Source: an uncultured cyanobacterium (GTDB lineage: Bacteria; Cyanobacteriota; Cyanobacteriia; Cyanobacteriales; Chroococcidiopsidaceae). From it: DNA of 57,874 nt. Below are positions 8,747 to 17,123 of the stretch, piece after piece (the first letter of the stretch is position 1; each line of letters opens with the position of its first letter). The position numbers and the translations under genes were made by a program. The notes beneath the pieces were generated by a model. That model was not told where the DNA came from. It made no database searches and saw only the letters and a list, made by a program, of their open reading frames with translations. The stretch is taken from contig CAMIFA010000007.1 in assembly GCA_946221495.1 (NCBI GenBank), positions 1 through 57,874 of the forward strand. Direction: 5' to 3'.

Positions 8747-8973
8747 TCTATCGCTACAGTATGATTATCCAATGGTCTGATGAGGATAATTGCTACTTAG
8801 TACACCTGCCTGAATTTCCTTGGCAGCAATTTCATACTCATGGGGAAACATACGAGGAAGCTGCAAAACATGGACAGGAAGTAATTGAATCTCTGATTGA
8901 ATGGTTCCAAGAACAGGGAAAACCTCTACCAGAACCAATGGCTTTTCCTCAGAAACCATTAAAAGTTGCGTAA
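8743..8973 (+). CDS. hicB: HicB-type antitoxin
   Basis: 76 residues. A partial RNase H-like HicB fold is visible: YSMIIQWSDEDNCYLVHLPEFP, then the helix TYEEAAKHGQEVIESLIEWF. It should bind and neutralise HicA. It is short, with no C-terminal HTH or ribbon-helix-helix DNA-binding domain, so autoregulation by this protein alone is doubtful. The start codon sits within the stop of hicA. The pair lies next to a Uma2 relic, a common setting for small mobile stability modules. Confidence 0.88.
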   Translation: MIYRYSMIIQWSDEDNCYLVHLPEFPWQQFHTHGETYEEAAKHGQEVIESLIEWFQEQGKPLPEPMAFPQKPLKVA

Positions 8974-9017
8974 GCAAGCATGACAAGTTAGGAACAAGTT
9001 ACTGATTTTATGTATTC

Positions 9018-10079
9018 CTACCCAATCAATTGACGCACCAAAGTTGCTAAACGCTCTGCACTATCGGGAACTGCGATCGCTCCTGCCTTTTTACCCATCT
9101 CTTGCAATTGCTGGGGTGATTGCAACAAGTTCAAAACCTTAGTTTCTAATAACTCACTCGTTAGTTGATCTTGCTTCAACACTAACGCTGCACCAGCTGC
9201 CGAAAATACTGCTGCATTGTAAGCTTGGTGATCTTCTGCGGCAAAAGGATAAGGAATTAGAATTGCTGGTGTTTGGGTGATTGCTAATTCTGTCAGCGTA
9301 CCAGCTCCGGCGCGGCTAATTGCTAAATTTGCGCGGTGGAACAATGCCGCCATATTGTCATAAAAAGGCAAAGATAAATACTGCGGATGCAGCAAACTAG
9401 CAATATCGGGATCGTTGTCTCCGGTTAAATGCACAATCCAAGCACCAGCATCAAACCAAGCTGCAGCACACTGGCGTACTAATTGATTAACAGCAACAGC
9501 ACCTTGACTACCACCGACGACGACAATTAAAGGAACGTCTTGGGGGATAGGCAGATCCAGAAGCAAGTTATCTGCCACAAATTGCGATCGCACTGGAGTA
9601 CCTGTGTAAATTGTTTTAGTACGAGATAAATACTGACTAGCAGGCTGAAACCCCAGCGCAACAGTATTACACCAAGGACTTAAGAGGCGAGTTACTTTAC
9701 CAGGGATAGCATTAGCTTCGTGGAGGATTACAGGTAAAGAGAGCGATCGCGCGGCAATTACCGCCGGAGCAGCAATATAACCGCCAGTCGTGAATACACC
9801 TTGAAACTTACCTTGCTTGAGCAACCGCCGTACTTGCAAAATTGAAGAAGTGAATCTAGTTAATATTTTTACAGTACCTAGTCCAAACCGCTCTTGGAAT
9901 CCTTCAATGGCGATTCTGTTTAACTTATACTGCTCTGGTACTAACTGGGTTTCTAAGCGATTGGGAACACCAAGCCACTCAATTTGGTAATCTGGCAATT
10001 GTTCAGCCAAAGTAATCGCTGGAAATAAGTGTCCACCAGTGCCACTAGCAGCAATTAATATTTTTTTAGGTGTTACCAT
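9018..10079 (-). CDS. murG: UDP-N-acetylglucosamine--LPS (lipid I) N-acetylglucosamine transferase MurG
   Basis: 353 residues, normal MurG length. It transfers GlcNAc from UDP-GlcNAc to lipid I at the inner face of the plasma membrane, making lipid II for peptidoglycan. The N-terminal glycine loop is clear (IAASGTGGHLFPAI, ~9-22), as are the membrane-associated loop TTGGYIAAPAV, the donor-site segment VVVGGSQGA (~187-195) and SRAGAGTLTELA (~255-266). The ATG at 10079 is immediately upstream of the glycine loop. No other mur gene is adjacent; murF is ~12 kb away. Divergent from the exported NTF2-like gene. Confidence 0.97.
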   Translation of the reverse strand: MVTPKKILIAASGTGGHLFPAITLAEQLPDYQIEWLGVPNRLETQLVPEQYKLNRIAIEGFQERFGLGTVKILTRFTSSILQVRRLLKQGKFQGVFTTGGYIAAPAVIAARSLSLPVILHEANAIPGKVTRLLSPWCNTVALGFQPASQYLSRTKTIYTGTPVRSQFVADNLLLDLPIPQDVPLIVVVGGSQGAVAVNQLVRQCAAAWFDAGAWIVHLTGDNDPDIASLLHPQYLSLPFYDNMAALFHRANLAISRAGAGTLTELAITQTPAILIPYPFAAEDHQAYNAAVFSAAGAALVLKQDQLTSELLETKVLNLLQSPQQLQEMGKKAGAIAVPDSAERLATLVRQLIG

Positions 10080-10164
10080 TAGCCTCTGAGAGTGCGATCG
10101 CCTAGATTAACTTAAAATCAAACAATTAGCTGCTTGCTCTTATCAACTATCTAAACTATCACTC

Positions 10165-11013
10165 ATGCGGAAATTTCTGACTTTCAGTTGCATTAATCCC
10201 AAGAAAACGCATCTACCCACCATTACCTTTCTGCTAACGCTATCGCTCTTTACTGTCTGGAACCGCGCTACTGCTGCACCTCCCCAAACAGCACCCTCGC
10301 AACTGAAAAATTTGCTCACCCAAATTGATGCTGCCGCCAACAGTCGTAATCTCAAAGCAGTGATGCAATTTTACGGTACTGGGTTTACAAATTCAGATGG
10401 TTTAACACGCCAAAACATGGAAAATGCGTTAACTCAACTTTGGCAGCGTTATCCGCAACTGAAGTATCAGACACAATTACAGTCTTGGACACCTGATGGT
10501 CAAGCGATCGTCGCGGAGACAATTACTAATATTAGCGGCGCTAAGGCGCAAGACAGCAGAAATTTAATTCTCAATGCCACTATTAAGTCACGCCAGCGCT
10601 ATGAAAACGGCAAAATTGTCCGGCAGGAAATTTTATCAGAACGTAGCCAACTAAGTACAGGTGCAAAGCCGCCTACGGTTAATATAAATTTGCCGCAGCA
10701 GGTCAAACCTGGTCAACAATATAACTTTGATGCGATTGTCCAAGAGCCTTTAGGTGATGATTATCTACTCGGAGCAGCGATCGAGGAACCGATTCAACCT
10801 GACAAATATCTCCAGCCCACACCAGTTCAGCTAGAATTACTACCAGCAGGCGGACTTTTTAAAGTTGGTCGCGCTCCAACCGTAGCAGACGATCGCTGGA
10901 TTTCTGCGGTTTTAGTACGCGGGGATGGCATGACTTTTATAACTCAGCGCTTGCAAGTAATAGGCGGAGTAAATCGCCCGACAATTCAGGCTCCAGGAGC
11001 TAGTAGAAAGTAG
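10165..11013 (+). CDS. Exported NTF2-like protein of unknown function
   Basis: 282 residues. The N-terminus is basic, then hydrophobic (TITFLLTLSLFTVW) and ends in ATAAP, consistent with Sec export. Residues ~45-155 look like an NTF2-like/SnoaL cone (LLTQIDAAANSRNLKAVMQF, followed by ALTQLWQRYPQLKYQTQLQS), while the C-terminal ~110 residues are beta-rich (VNINLPQQVKPGQQYNFDAI). No catalytic residues can be assigned. It is probably a periplasmic protein conserved in cyanobacteria. Divergent from murG with only 85 bp between the starts. Confidence 0.7.
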   Translation: MRKFLTFSCINPKKTHLPTITFLLTLSLFTVWNRATAAPPQTAPSQLKNLLTQIDAAANSRNLKAVMQFYGTGFTNSDGLTRQNMENALTQLWQRYPQLKYQTQLQSWTPDGQAIVAETITNISGAKAQDSRNLILNATIKSRQRYENGKIVRQEILSERSQLSTGAKPPTVNINLPQQVKPGQQYNFDAIVQEPLGDDYLLGAAIEEPIQPDKYLQPTPVQLELLPAGGLFKVGRAPTVADDRWISAVLVRGDGMTFITQRLQVIGGVNRPTIQAPGASRK

Positions 11014-11169
11014 ATTCAACAAAGGATTGCTCGTGTAATTACACTTAGGGAGCAGAGATCACAGCCGCGTTGCAGTGGGAATTAGGGGCAGTATTATTTA
11101 TTCTCCTGTCTCCTGTCTCCTTGTCCCCTTGTCCTCTTGTCCCCTTGTCTCCTGTCTCCTTCTTAAATT
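11014..11169. repeat. Intergenic STRR tract (TCTCCTTGTCCCC heptads)
   Basis: From ~11103 to 11163 the spacer is degenerate TCTCCTG/TCTCCTTGT/CCCCTTGT repeats that end only a few bases before the next start codon. Similar tracts lie inside cobN, lnt and the ABC ATPase gene. Confidence 0.85.
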
Positions 11170-11940
11170 ATGTCTATCCAAAACCAAATTGTCTTAATTA
11201 CAGGCGCTAGTAGTGGCATTGGGTCAGCTTTAGCGAGAATTTTTGCTCAAGCAGGTGCAAAGAAGTTGATTTTAGTAGCTCGACGGCAAGAAAAGTTGCA
11301 GCAGCTAGCAGAGGAATTAAGTCAATTTCCTAGTGATATAAATCTATTGCCTCTAGATGTGTGCGATCGCACCTCTGTAGAATCAGCTCTTGCTAGCCTC
11401 CCTGATTCTTGGTCAGCAGTGGATATTTTGATTAATAATGCTGGTTTAAGTCGCGGCTTAGACAAACTCCACGCTGGTAGCTTTCAAGATTGGGAAGAAA
11501 TGATCGACACCAATATTAAAGGGTTGCTTTACCTGACTCGCTTGATAGTACCAGGGATGGTGAAGCGCGATCGCGGTCATGTCGTCAATCTTGGTTCGAC
11601 TGCGGGACATCAAACTTATCCCAATGGCAATGTTTATTGTGCAACTAAAGCCGCCGTGAGAGTTATTTCTGAAGGATTGAAACAAGACCTTTTAGGGACA
11701 TCAGTGCGTGTTAGTTGTGTTGATCCTGGCTTAGTAGAAACAGAATTTAGTCAAGTGCGCTTTCGTGGCGATACTGAACGCGCCAAAAAAGTTTATCAAG
11801 GACTAACTCCCCTGACTCCAGCTGATGTTGCTGATGTAGTGTTTTTCTGCGTTACTCGCCCGCCTCATGTCAATATTAGCGAAGTTCTACTGATGCCAAC
11901 AGCTCAAGCTGGCTCAATGCTTTTTAACCGCCAAGGTTAA
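11170..11940 (+). CDS. Short-chain dehydrogenase/reductase (SDR family)
   Basis: 256 residues, a classical SDR. The cofactor loop TGASSGIGSALA (~12-23) is followed by an arginine pair (ARRQEK) that suggests NADP(H). NNAG (~93-96), the catalytic serine in NLGSTAG (~139-145) and YCATK (~157-161) complete the active site. Such enzymes, close to YdfG/serine dehydrogenase-like proteins, reduce or oxidise small alcohols or carbonyls; the substrate cannot be inferred. The ATG follows the STRR tract by ~7 bases, so the ribosome-binding region is made of repeat-derived sequence. Monocistronic by spacing. Confidence 0.93.
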   Translation: MSIQNQIVLITGASSGIGSALARIFAQAGAKKLILVARRQEKLQQLAEELSQFPSDINLLPLDVCDRTSVESALASLPDSWSAVDILINNAGLSRGLDKLHAGSFQDWEEMIDTNIKGLLYLTRLIVPGMVKRDRGHVVNLGSTAGHQTYPNGNVYCATKAAVRVISEGLKQDLLGTSVRVSCVDPGLVETEFSQVRFRGDTERAKKVYQGLTPLTPADVADVVFFCVTRPPHVNISEVLLMPTAQAGSMLFNRQG

Positions 11941-11968
11941 ATTAAGAAATTGAAAACAGTGTTCCACC

Positions 11969-12081
11969 TATAGCAATCCCATCTGAGTTGTGAAAGTTAT
12001 TTTTTAACGAACCGCCAAGCCGCCAAAAGCGCCAAGGAAGGAAGAAAGAGAGGGTTTTACGAATCATTTAGGACTGCTATA
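11969..12081. mobile_element. MITE-like element, TATAGCAATCC ends (copy A)
   Basis: 113 bp bounded by TATAGCAATCC and GGACTGCTATA as imperfect inverted ends. Longer copies lie at 32748-32883 and, inverted, at 48859-48992. Shared interior: GTTGTGAAAGTTATTTTT, AACGAACCGCC and AAGGAAGGAAGAAAGAGAGG. No open frame. Together with the STRR at 12113-12183 it fills the 354-bp gap between genes. Confidence 0.85.
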
Positions 12082-12112
12082 TGCCCGTAACAGTGCAACT
12101 ATCTCAATCAAA

Positions 12113-12183
12113 GACCAATATACCAATAACTAATGACCAATGACTAGTGACTAGTGACTAATGACCAATAACTAATGACTACT
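12113..12183. repeat. Intergenic STRR tract (TGACCAATAACTAA heptads)
   Basis: Degenerate heptads of the AATGACC/TGACTAG type. The same family recurs in shorter form after the rRNA methyltransferase gene (36415-36430) and after the VMAP-type HTH gene (51111-51140). Confidence 0.8.
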
Positions 12184-12294
12184 TAATCACCCTCTAAAAG
12201 CTCAATATTGCAATTTTATATACCAATAGATTCACAGATTTTTAAAATCTTTCCTGGAAAATGAAGCTGAAATCTCAAAACAGAACTTCAGCTT

Positions 12295-13488
12295 ATGTCA
12301 TTGGGCAAAAAATTACTGCCAATTTCTACTACGTTGATTGGTCTTTCGCTAGCAGCTATACCCACATTTGCTCAAACCCCTGGCGGGCTTTCGGGAATTC
12401 CTAAAAACGTTATTAATCCCAAGTTCAGTACGAATAAAACAAACGAACCGCCTATTGTCCGCATTGTTTCACCTGTAGCAGATGCCGCGATCGCCCCAGG
12501 AGAAGGTCGTGCAGGTGCAGGTAGCCCAAACGGTGCGGGGTTTGCTTTAAATGTTGAAGTTACAACCCGCGACCAAGTTGGCGTAGCAGCAACAGAAGGG
12601 CTTAATATTCGAGACACAACACAACTCGGCAAAGCGAATCCTAACTTTCCTAGACTATTCGTTTTTTTTGATACAGACTTAGTAACTCCAGAAGGGAGCG
12701 TTATTCGTAAAAATACAAACTTAGCATCCCTGTTCAACGTTGCTGGAACCGATGACACACCAGGTTCAGGCGTTACTCTTTGGACAGGCTGGCACGTTCT
12801 GGAATCTCTGCCTGCGAATGTGAATAAAGTTACGATTACAGTGGCGGTAGTAGATAATCTTGGTCGCTTAGGGCTAGATCGCGTTACTCTTAACGTGAAT
12901 CGAAATGGTGTTTCAGGACAAGCACTAACACCAGCACCTCTGGTAGATATCGGCGGTGACGGCATAGATGACCTAGATGGACCAGAAGTAACACTAATTG
13001 CCCCGCGTGTACCGACGCGCGTAGCACCAGGACCTGCAACTCCCACGCCACCCGCGAGTGGTTCTTTATTCTTCATTCAGGTAACAGCACTAGATCGAGC
13101 TAAAGCTGGAATTGGTGTTAATGAGGGAATTGTCCTTGACCCGACACAGCTTGCTGTTGGTGGCGCGAATCGTAACTACCCAGGACTATTTCTAACATTT
13201 GATGTGCCTCTACTCACGCCGACTGGTGCAGTTCTGCCAGCTGGAACTAATCTTGCTCCGGTGTTTAATATTGCTGGCAGCGAAATCGATAAAGATGGCG
13301 CAATCCGCACGACAGCAGATTGGGTAGTGGGTGGTTCTTTAGTAGTACCACCTGGTAAGCAGACGGTTACAATCACCGCGCGCGTCACTGACAATAAAGG
13401 TCGTACTGGTAGCACTCGTCAAATCGTGGGGATTAGCTCGGTAGTAAATGGACAAAACCTTACTCCTAATGCGGTTCCTGTCCGCTAA
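12295..13488 (+). CDS. Exported protein with two copies of a ~130-residue module
   Basis: 397 residues. Signal peptide LLPISTTLIGLSLAAIPTFA, with likely cleavage after FAQ. The mature part contains the same module twice. One copy includes FPRLFVFFDTDLVTPEGSVI, NLASLFNVAGT and VTITVAVVDNLGR; the other has YPGLFLTFDVPLLTPTGAVL, NLAPVFNIAGS and VTITARVTDNKGR. The VTITVxVxDNxGR strands look like Ig/cadherin-like folds. A Pro/Gly-rich linker (APRVPTRVAPGPATPTPP) lies between them. I do not recognise a named family; it is probably an envelope or surface protein. The gene is followed by a long hairpin at 13503-13571. Confidence 0.75.
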   Translation: MSLGKKLLPISTTLIGLSLAAIPTFAQTPGGLSGIPKNVINPKFSTNKTNEPPIVRIVSPVADAAIAPGEGRAGAGSPNGAGFALNVEVTTRDQVGVAATEGLNIRDTTQLGKANPNFPRLFVFFDTDLVTPEGSVIRKNTNLASLFNVAGTDDTPGSGVTLWTGWHVLESLPANVNKVTITVAVVDNLGRLGLDRVTLNVNRNGVSGQALTPAPLVDIGGDGIDDLDGPEVTLIAPRVPTRVAPGPATPTPPASGSLFFIQVTALDRAKAGIGVNEGIVLDPTQLAVGGANRNYPGLFLTFDVPLLTPTGAVLPAGTNLAPVFNIAGSEIDKDGAIRTTADWVVGGSLVVPPGKQTVTITARVTDNKGRTGSTRQIVGISSVVNGQNLTPNAVPVR

Positions 13489-13502
13489 CTAATAAACTAT
13501 AA

Positions 13503-13571
13503 AAGAGGTTCAGTAAAGCATTTAGCAATTTTTTAAATAAGCTTGCAGGATGCTAAATAGCTGAACCTCTT
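13503..13571. terminator. Long interrupted hairpin before the response regulator gene
   Basis: AAGAGGTTCAG (13503-13513) pairs with CTGAACCTCTT (13561-13571), and inside it ATTTAGCA (13520-13527) pairs with TGCTAAAT (13551-13558). It begins 14 bp after one stop and ends 15 bp before the next start. It could terminate the upstream gene or be a leader structure of the response regulator; it has no good terminal T run on + (CTTGGGTAA). Confidence 0.55.
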
Positions 13572-13586
13572 GGGTAATCTAGGGCT

Positions 13587-14282
13587 ATGCACCGTAATCC
13601 AATTATTTTGATTGTTGAGGATGATATTAGTCTGCGAGAGACAGTGCAGCTCTACATTGAACGAGAGGGGCTACGCTGTTTAAGTGCAAATAATGGCACT
13701 GATGGCATTGCTCAAATTGCGCGCTTTCGTCCCGATTTAGTCGTACTAGATATTATGATGCCTGATCTAGATGGATTCCAGGTGTGTGAACAAGTAAGGG
13801 CTGCTGGGTTCTTTGTGCCAATTTTAATGTTAACCGCGCGGGCAGAAGAAGGCGATCGCCTCAAGGGGCTGAATATCGGTGCTGACGACTATCTCACTAA
13901 ACCTTTTAGTGCCAAGGAATTAGTCGCGCGGGTGAAATCTTTATTACGTCGTGCCTATACCGAGGGATATCGCGATGTTAGCCATACTAGCGGCGTGGTT
14001 GTAGATTGCTTGCAACGTCAAGCTTTTCACAATGGACAGTTACTTGATTTGCGCGGCAAGGAATTTGAACTGTTAGCACAGCTTTTAAAATCTCCTGGCA
14101 GAGCTTATTCTCGTGAAGATTTACTAGAGCGTGTTTGGGGCTATGACTTTTCCGGAGATTCCCGAATTGTAGATGTATATATTAGAAAATTAAGAGAAAA
14201 AATTGAATTAGATCCAGCAAACCCCGACTATATTCAGACAGTTTGGGGCGTAGGCTACCGCTTCAAGGTTGGTGACAGATGA
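13587..14282 (+). CDS. OmpR/PhoB-family response regulator
   Basis: 231 residues. Receiver domain with acidic pair EDD (~11-13), phospho-acceptor Asp in VVLDIMMPDLDG (~55), Thr in LMLTAR and Lys in YLTKPFSAKELVARV (~105), followed by a winged-helix DNA-binding domain (~135-228; LRGKEFELLAQLLKSPG, SRIVDVYIRKLREKI, IQTVWGVGYRFK). It should activate or repress transcription when phosphorylated by the histidine kinase encoded next; their 4-bp overlap (ATGA) argues for a cognate pair. The stimulus is not evident. Confidence 0.95.
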   Translation: MHRNPIILIVEDDISLRETVQLYIEREGLRCLSANNGTDGIAQIARFRPDLVVLDIMMPDLDGFQVCEQVRAAGFFVPILMLTARAEEGDRLKGLNIGADDYLTKPFSAKELVARVKSLLRRAYTEGYRDVSHTSGVVVDCLQRQAFHNGQLLDLRGKEFELLAQLLKSPGRAYSREDLLERVWGYDFSGDSRIVDVYIRKLREKIELDPANPDYIQTVWGVGYRFKVGDR

Positions 14283-15712
14283 AGCCTTGGCATAGTGTCT
14301 CAGCACGATTAACTCTTACCTTACTAGGTATTACTCTGGGTAGTTTAGTTGGCTTGTCGATGATTTTAGACACTGCCCTCAACAAATTTTTTATCCGAGA
14401 TGCCCAAGAAATCTTACAGCGACAAGCTGATGTTTTAGCTGCTCAAGCTAGCTTACAGGAAAATACAGCTGCTTTAAAGCAATGGATAAATTTGACTGCC
14501 CAGCAAGGACGATTGCAGGTAGTTATTTTTGATTCTAGAAATAAAATTCAGATGCAAGCTCAGGGCATTTCTCAAGCTAATTTAGTGACGATACCTGCAC
14601 AATTAATTGATCAAATGGTAGGAGAAAAACAGCAAGGTCAATTTTGGGTGGCAACTGATTTACAGTATCCTTGGTGGCTCTACAGCACTACACCGATTCG
14701 GCAACTCAATTCTCGGGTTGTAGGTGCGGTTTATGTAGCGATGCCTCTGCGTCGTCCCAAGCAGTTTGCTCAAGAAGTTAAGGTAATGGTCATGGGAATG
14801 GCGATCGCTTCTGCTACTATTGCCACAACTGCCGGATTGTTGTTATCTCGCACTTTAACAAATCCTTTGTGGCGGCTGCATCGACAAGCACAGCGCTTAG
14901 AAGCAGGAGACTATACAGCTCGTTCTACGCTTAAAGGCAAAGATGAACTTGCGGTTCTGGGTCGTTTGCTCGATCAAATGGCAGCGAAATTAACTCAAAC
15001 TCTAGAAGCACTACAAGCTCAAGAAACAGCGCGGCGGGAACTCGTTGCTAATATTTCCCACGATTTACGCACACCGTTAGCAAGTCTGCGCGTTGGCTTA
15101 GAGGCGGTACTAGATGGAGTAGTGATCGGCGAGAAGGCACAACAATACTTAAAGCGAGCTTGCCGCGAGACAGATTATCTAGCACACTTAGTTGATCAAT
15201 TACTATTATTAGCGCGGGCAGATGCAGGTGAATTAAAAGTTCAACCGCAAGTAGTTTCTTTAGTAGCGATCGCCCAAGAGTGTCTTTCCAGGATGGAACC
15301 ATCTGCTACTGCGGCAAAGTTGCAGCTAAAATTGTCTTGCGATCTCCATCCACCGCAAGTTTTAGTAGATCCAGAGTTAACCGGACAAGTAGTTTTAAAT
15401 CTGCTTGACAATGCGATTAAATATGCCCCCGCAAGTGAAGTAATTCAATTGCAGATTTTACCAGCGATTAAGCGAGATCAGCAGCACTATTTACCCTTAC
15501 AGGTGCAGGACAAAGGGCAAGGTATGAAACCGGAATCTGTTGAATTAGTGACAAAGCGCTTTTATCGCGGCGATGGTTCTCGTCCTCGTGGTGGTTTAGG
15601 TTTAGGACTAGCGATCGCCCAACACATTTGTCAACTCCAAGGCGGTAGTTTGCAAATTAGTAGCCAGCTTGAGCAAGGAACTGTAATCACCCTTTTTCTA
15701 CCTATTGCCTAA
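14279..15712 (+). CDS. Membrane sensor histidine kinase
   Basis: 477 residues. Two membrane segments (~10-30 and ~160-185) bracket a ~125-residue periplasmic sensor region, followed by HAMP (~190-242), the HisKA H-box VANISHDLRTPLASLRVGLE (His at ~260), and an HATPase domain with N box LLDNAIKYAP, G1 DKGQGM and G2 GGLGLGLAI. All catalytic boxes are intact, so it should autophosphorylate and phosphorylate the regulator encoded just upstream. The periplasmic domain is Gln-rich and shows no recognised ligand motif. The operon ends at the strong hairpin at 15726-15770. Confidence 0.95.
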   Translation: MKPWHSVSARLTLTLLGITLGSLVGLSMILDTALNKFFIRDAQEILQRQADVLAAQASLQENTAALKQWINLTAQQGRLQVVIFDSRNKIQMQAQGISQANLVTIPAQLIDQMVGEKQQGQFWVATDLQYPWWLYSTTPIRQLNSRVVGAVYVAMPLRRPKQFAQEVKVMVMGMAIASATIATTAGLLLSRTLTNPLWRLHRQAQRLEAGDYTARSTLKGKDELAVLGRLLDQMAAKLTQTLEALQAQETARRELVANISHDLRTPLASLRVGLEAVLDGVVIGEKAQQYLKRACRETDYLAHLVDQLLLLARADAGELKVQPQVVSLVAIAQECLSRMEPSATAAKLQLKLSCDLHPPQVLVDPELTGQVVLNLLDNAIKYAPASEVIQLQILPAIKRDQQHYLPLQVQDKGQGMKPESVELVTKRFYRGDGSRPRGGLGLGLAIAQHICQLQGGSLQISSQLEQGTVITLFLPIA

Positions 15713-15725
15713 AAACACTAAAAGG

Positions 15726-15772
15726 AAGTCAATGCTTTACCGCCGTCGCACTGCGGTAAAGCATTGACTTTT
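15726..15772 (+). terminator. Perfect 18-bp stem terminator after the histidine kinase
   Basis: AAGTCAATGCTTTACCGC (15726-15743) pairs exactly with GCGGTAAAGCATTGACTT (15753-15770) around a 9-base loop, and a short T run follows. It lies 14 bp after the kinase stop and very probably terminates the two-component operon; by symmetry it could also work on the other strand. Confidence 0.8.
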
Positions 15773-15785
15773 AAGTAAAATAAAT

Positions 15786-15877
15786 AGGACTTACGTACCA
15801 GTAAAGGAAAAACGAACCGCAAAGAACACAAAGTACACAAAGGAATAAGAGGTTGAGAGAGTTTTTGCGTAAGTTCT
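15786..15877. mobile_element. MITE-like element, AGGACTTACG ends
   Basis: AGGACTTACG (15786) and GCGTAAGTTCT (15867-15877) are imperfect inverted ends. The interior reads AACGAACCGCAAAGAACACA and on to CACAAAGGAATAAGAGG. The right half is repeated at window positions 1-51. Non-coding. Confidence 0.75.
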
Positions 15878-15988
15878 GATAACAATGCTTGCTCTTAAAG
15901 TCTGATTATTGAGGATGAGCAAAAAAGGTGTAGCTTTAGATTCAATTGAGAAGATAACCTACTACTATGTGATGCCTCGACTCTAGTA

Positions 15989-16939
15989 ATGACAACCTCA
16001 ATTTTAGCCCTAGACTTTGGTGGTACTAAACACGCTGCGGCAATTGTTGCTTCTGGTGGAAAGCGCTTGAAGCAGAAACGTATCCTTTCACCGCCGAATG
16101 CAGATGCTAGGAGGGATTTGGCGATTATGCGATCGCTCATCCAAGATTTGCTGGATGGAGAGAAACCAGCTGCTATTGGCGTTAGCTTTGGCGGTCCCGT
16201 AGATGCCACAAGGGGTTTAGTACGTCTTTCCCATCACGTTAAAGGTTGGGAGAACATTCCCCTGCGCGAAATACTTGAGGCAGAATATGGCGTACCTGCT
16301 AGTGTAGACAATGATGCTAACGTTGCAGCTTTAGGAGAGCATCGCTTTGGAGTCGGTCAGGGGTTTAACAGCTTACTCTACATTACTGTCAGCACTGGTG
16401 TTGGTGGCGGCTGGATTTTGAATGGACAGCCTTGGCGGGGTGCAGCAGGTATGGCGGGAGAAATTGGACATATAGTTGTAGATCCAGCTGGCGCATTGTG
16501 TTTGTGCGGTAAGCGGGGGTGTGTAGAAAGATTCGCATCCGGATCGTATATTGCTCAACAAGTACAAGAAGAATTGCGAGCGCAGCCAGAACGAGGAGCC
16601 GTATTACGTACTTTAGTTGCAGATAATATAGCAGCGATTAATGCCCAAATCGTCAGTCAAGCAGCAGCGCAGGGAGATCAATTAGCTACTGAGATTCTAA
16701 AAAAAGCTGGTTGGGCTTTAGGAGTAGCAATTGGTAATGTGGCAAACTTGATGAATCCCCAATTATTTGTGCTGGGTGGCGGCGTAACTAAAGCAGGAGA
16801 GCAATTTTGGGCAGTAGTACGTTCTGTAGCCAGGGAAACTGCCTTACCTGAAGTTAATTTTGATATTGTTCCAGCTGCATTAGGAGATGAAGCACCGCTA
16901 TGGGGTGCAGTGGCGCTTGCAGAAGACTTGTTGAATTAG
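15989..16939 (+). CDS. ROK family sugar kinase (glucokinase-like)
   Basis: 316 residues. The N-terminal phosphate loop LALDFGGTKHAAAIV (~6-20), the sugar-site segment SVDNDANVAALGEHRFG (Asn-Asp pair ~107-110), and the ROK zinc site CLCGKRGCVE (~170-179) with the preceding GEIGH (~156-160) are all present. ROK enzymes phosphorylate glucose or related hexoses such as ManNAc or GlcNAc. No DNA-binding HTH is fused to it, so it is an enzyme rather than a NagC-type repressor. The exact sugar is not decided by the sequence. Its last ~35 bp appear duplicated immediately downstream (16953-16988). Confidence 0.92.
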   Translation: MTTSILALDFGGTKHAAAIVASGGKRLKQKRILSPPNADARRDLAIMRSLIQDLLDGEKPAAIGVSFGGPVDATRGLVRLSHHVKGWENIPLREILEAEYGVPASVDNDANVAALGEHRFGVGQGFNSLLYITVSTGVGGGWILNGQPWRGAAGMAGEIGHIVVDPAGALCLCGKRGCVERFASGSYIAQQVQEELRAQPERGAVLRTLVADNIAAINAQIVSQAAAQGDQLATEILKKAGWALGVAIGNVANLMNPQLFVLGGGVTKAGEQFWAVVRSVARETALPEVNFDIVPAALGDEAPLWGAVALAEDLLN

Positions 16940-16952
16940 TCATTAGTTCTTA

Positions 16953-16988
16953 ATGTGCAGTGGTGCTGGCAAAAGACTTATTAAGTAT
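16953..16988 (+). repeat. Decayed copy of the ROK gene 3' end
   Basis: ATGTGCAGTGGTGCTGGCAA followed by AAGACTTATTAAG resembles the coding end of the ROK gene (GGTGCAGTGGCGCTTGCAGA then AGACTTGTTGAATTAG at 16904-16939). It looks like a small tandem duplication that has drifted. Confidence 0.6.
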
Positions 16989-17123
16989 TAAGTAAATCGT
17001 CGCCACTAGTCGGTGGATCTTTTCAATTTTTTTAACTTTTGAGACTATGTATACCACCCGATTAACTATATTTAAATCTGGATAAATCACTGGCAAGTTA
17101 ACGTTAGTAACTTGAAGAAAACT

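Noticed and set aside
11969..12081. Transposase gene associated with the MITE-like copies
   Set aside because: None of the three copies or their flanks contain a frame with transposase motifs.
12372..13076. 234-codon antisense frame over the duplicated-module protein
   Set aside because: The + strand has a signal peptide and two matching modules; the antisense product has no family features.
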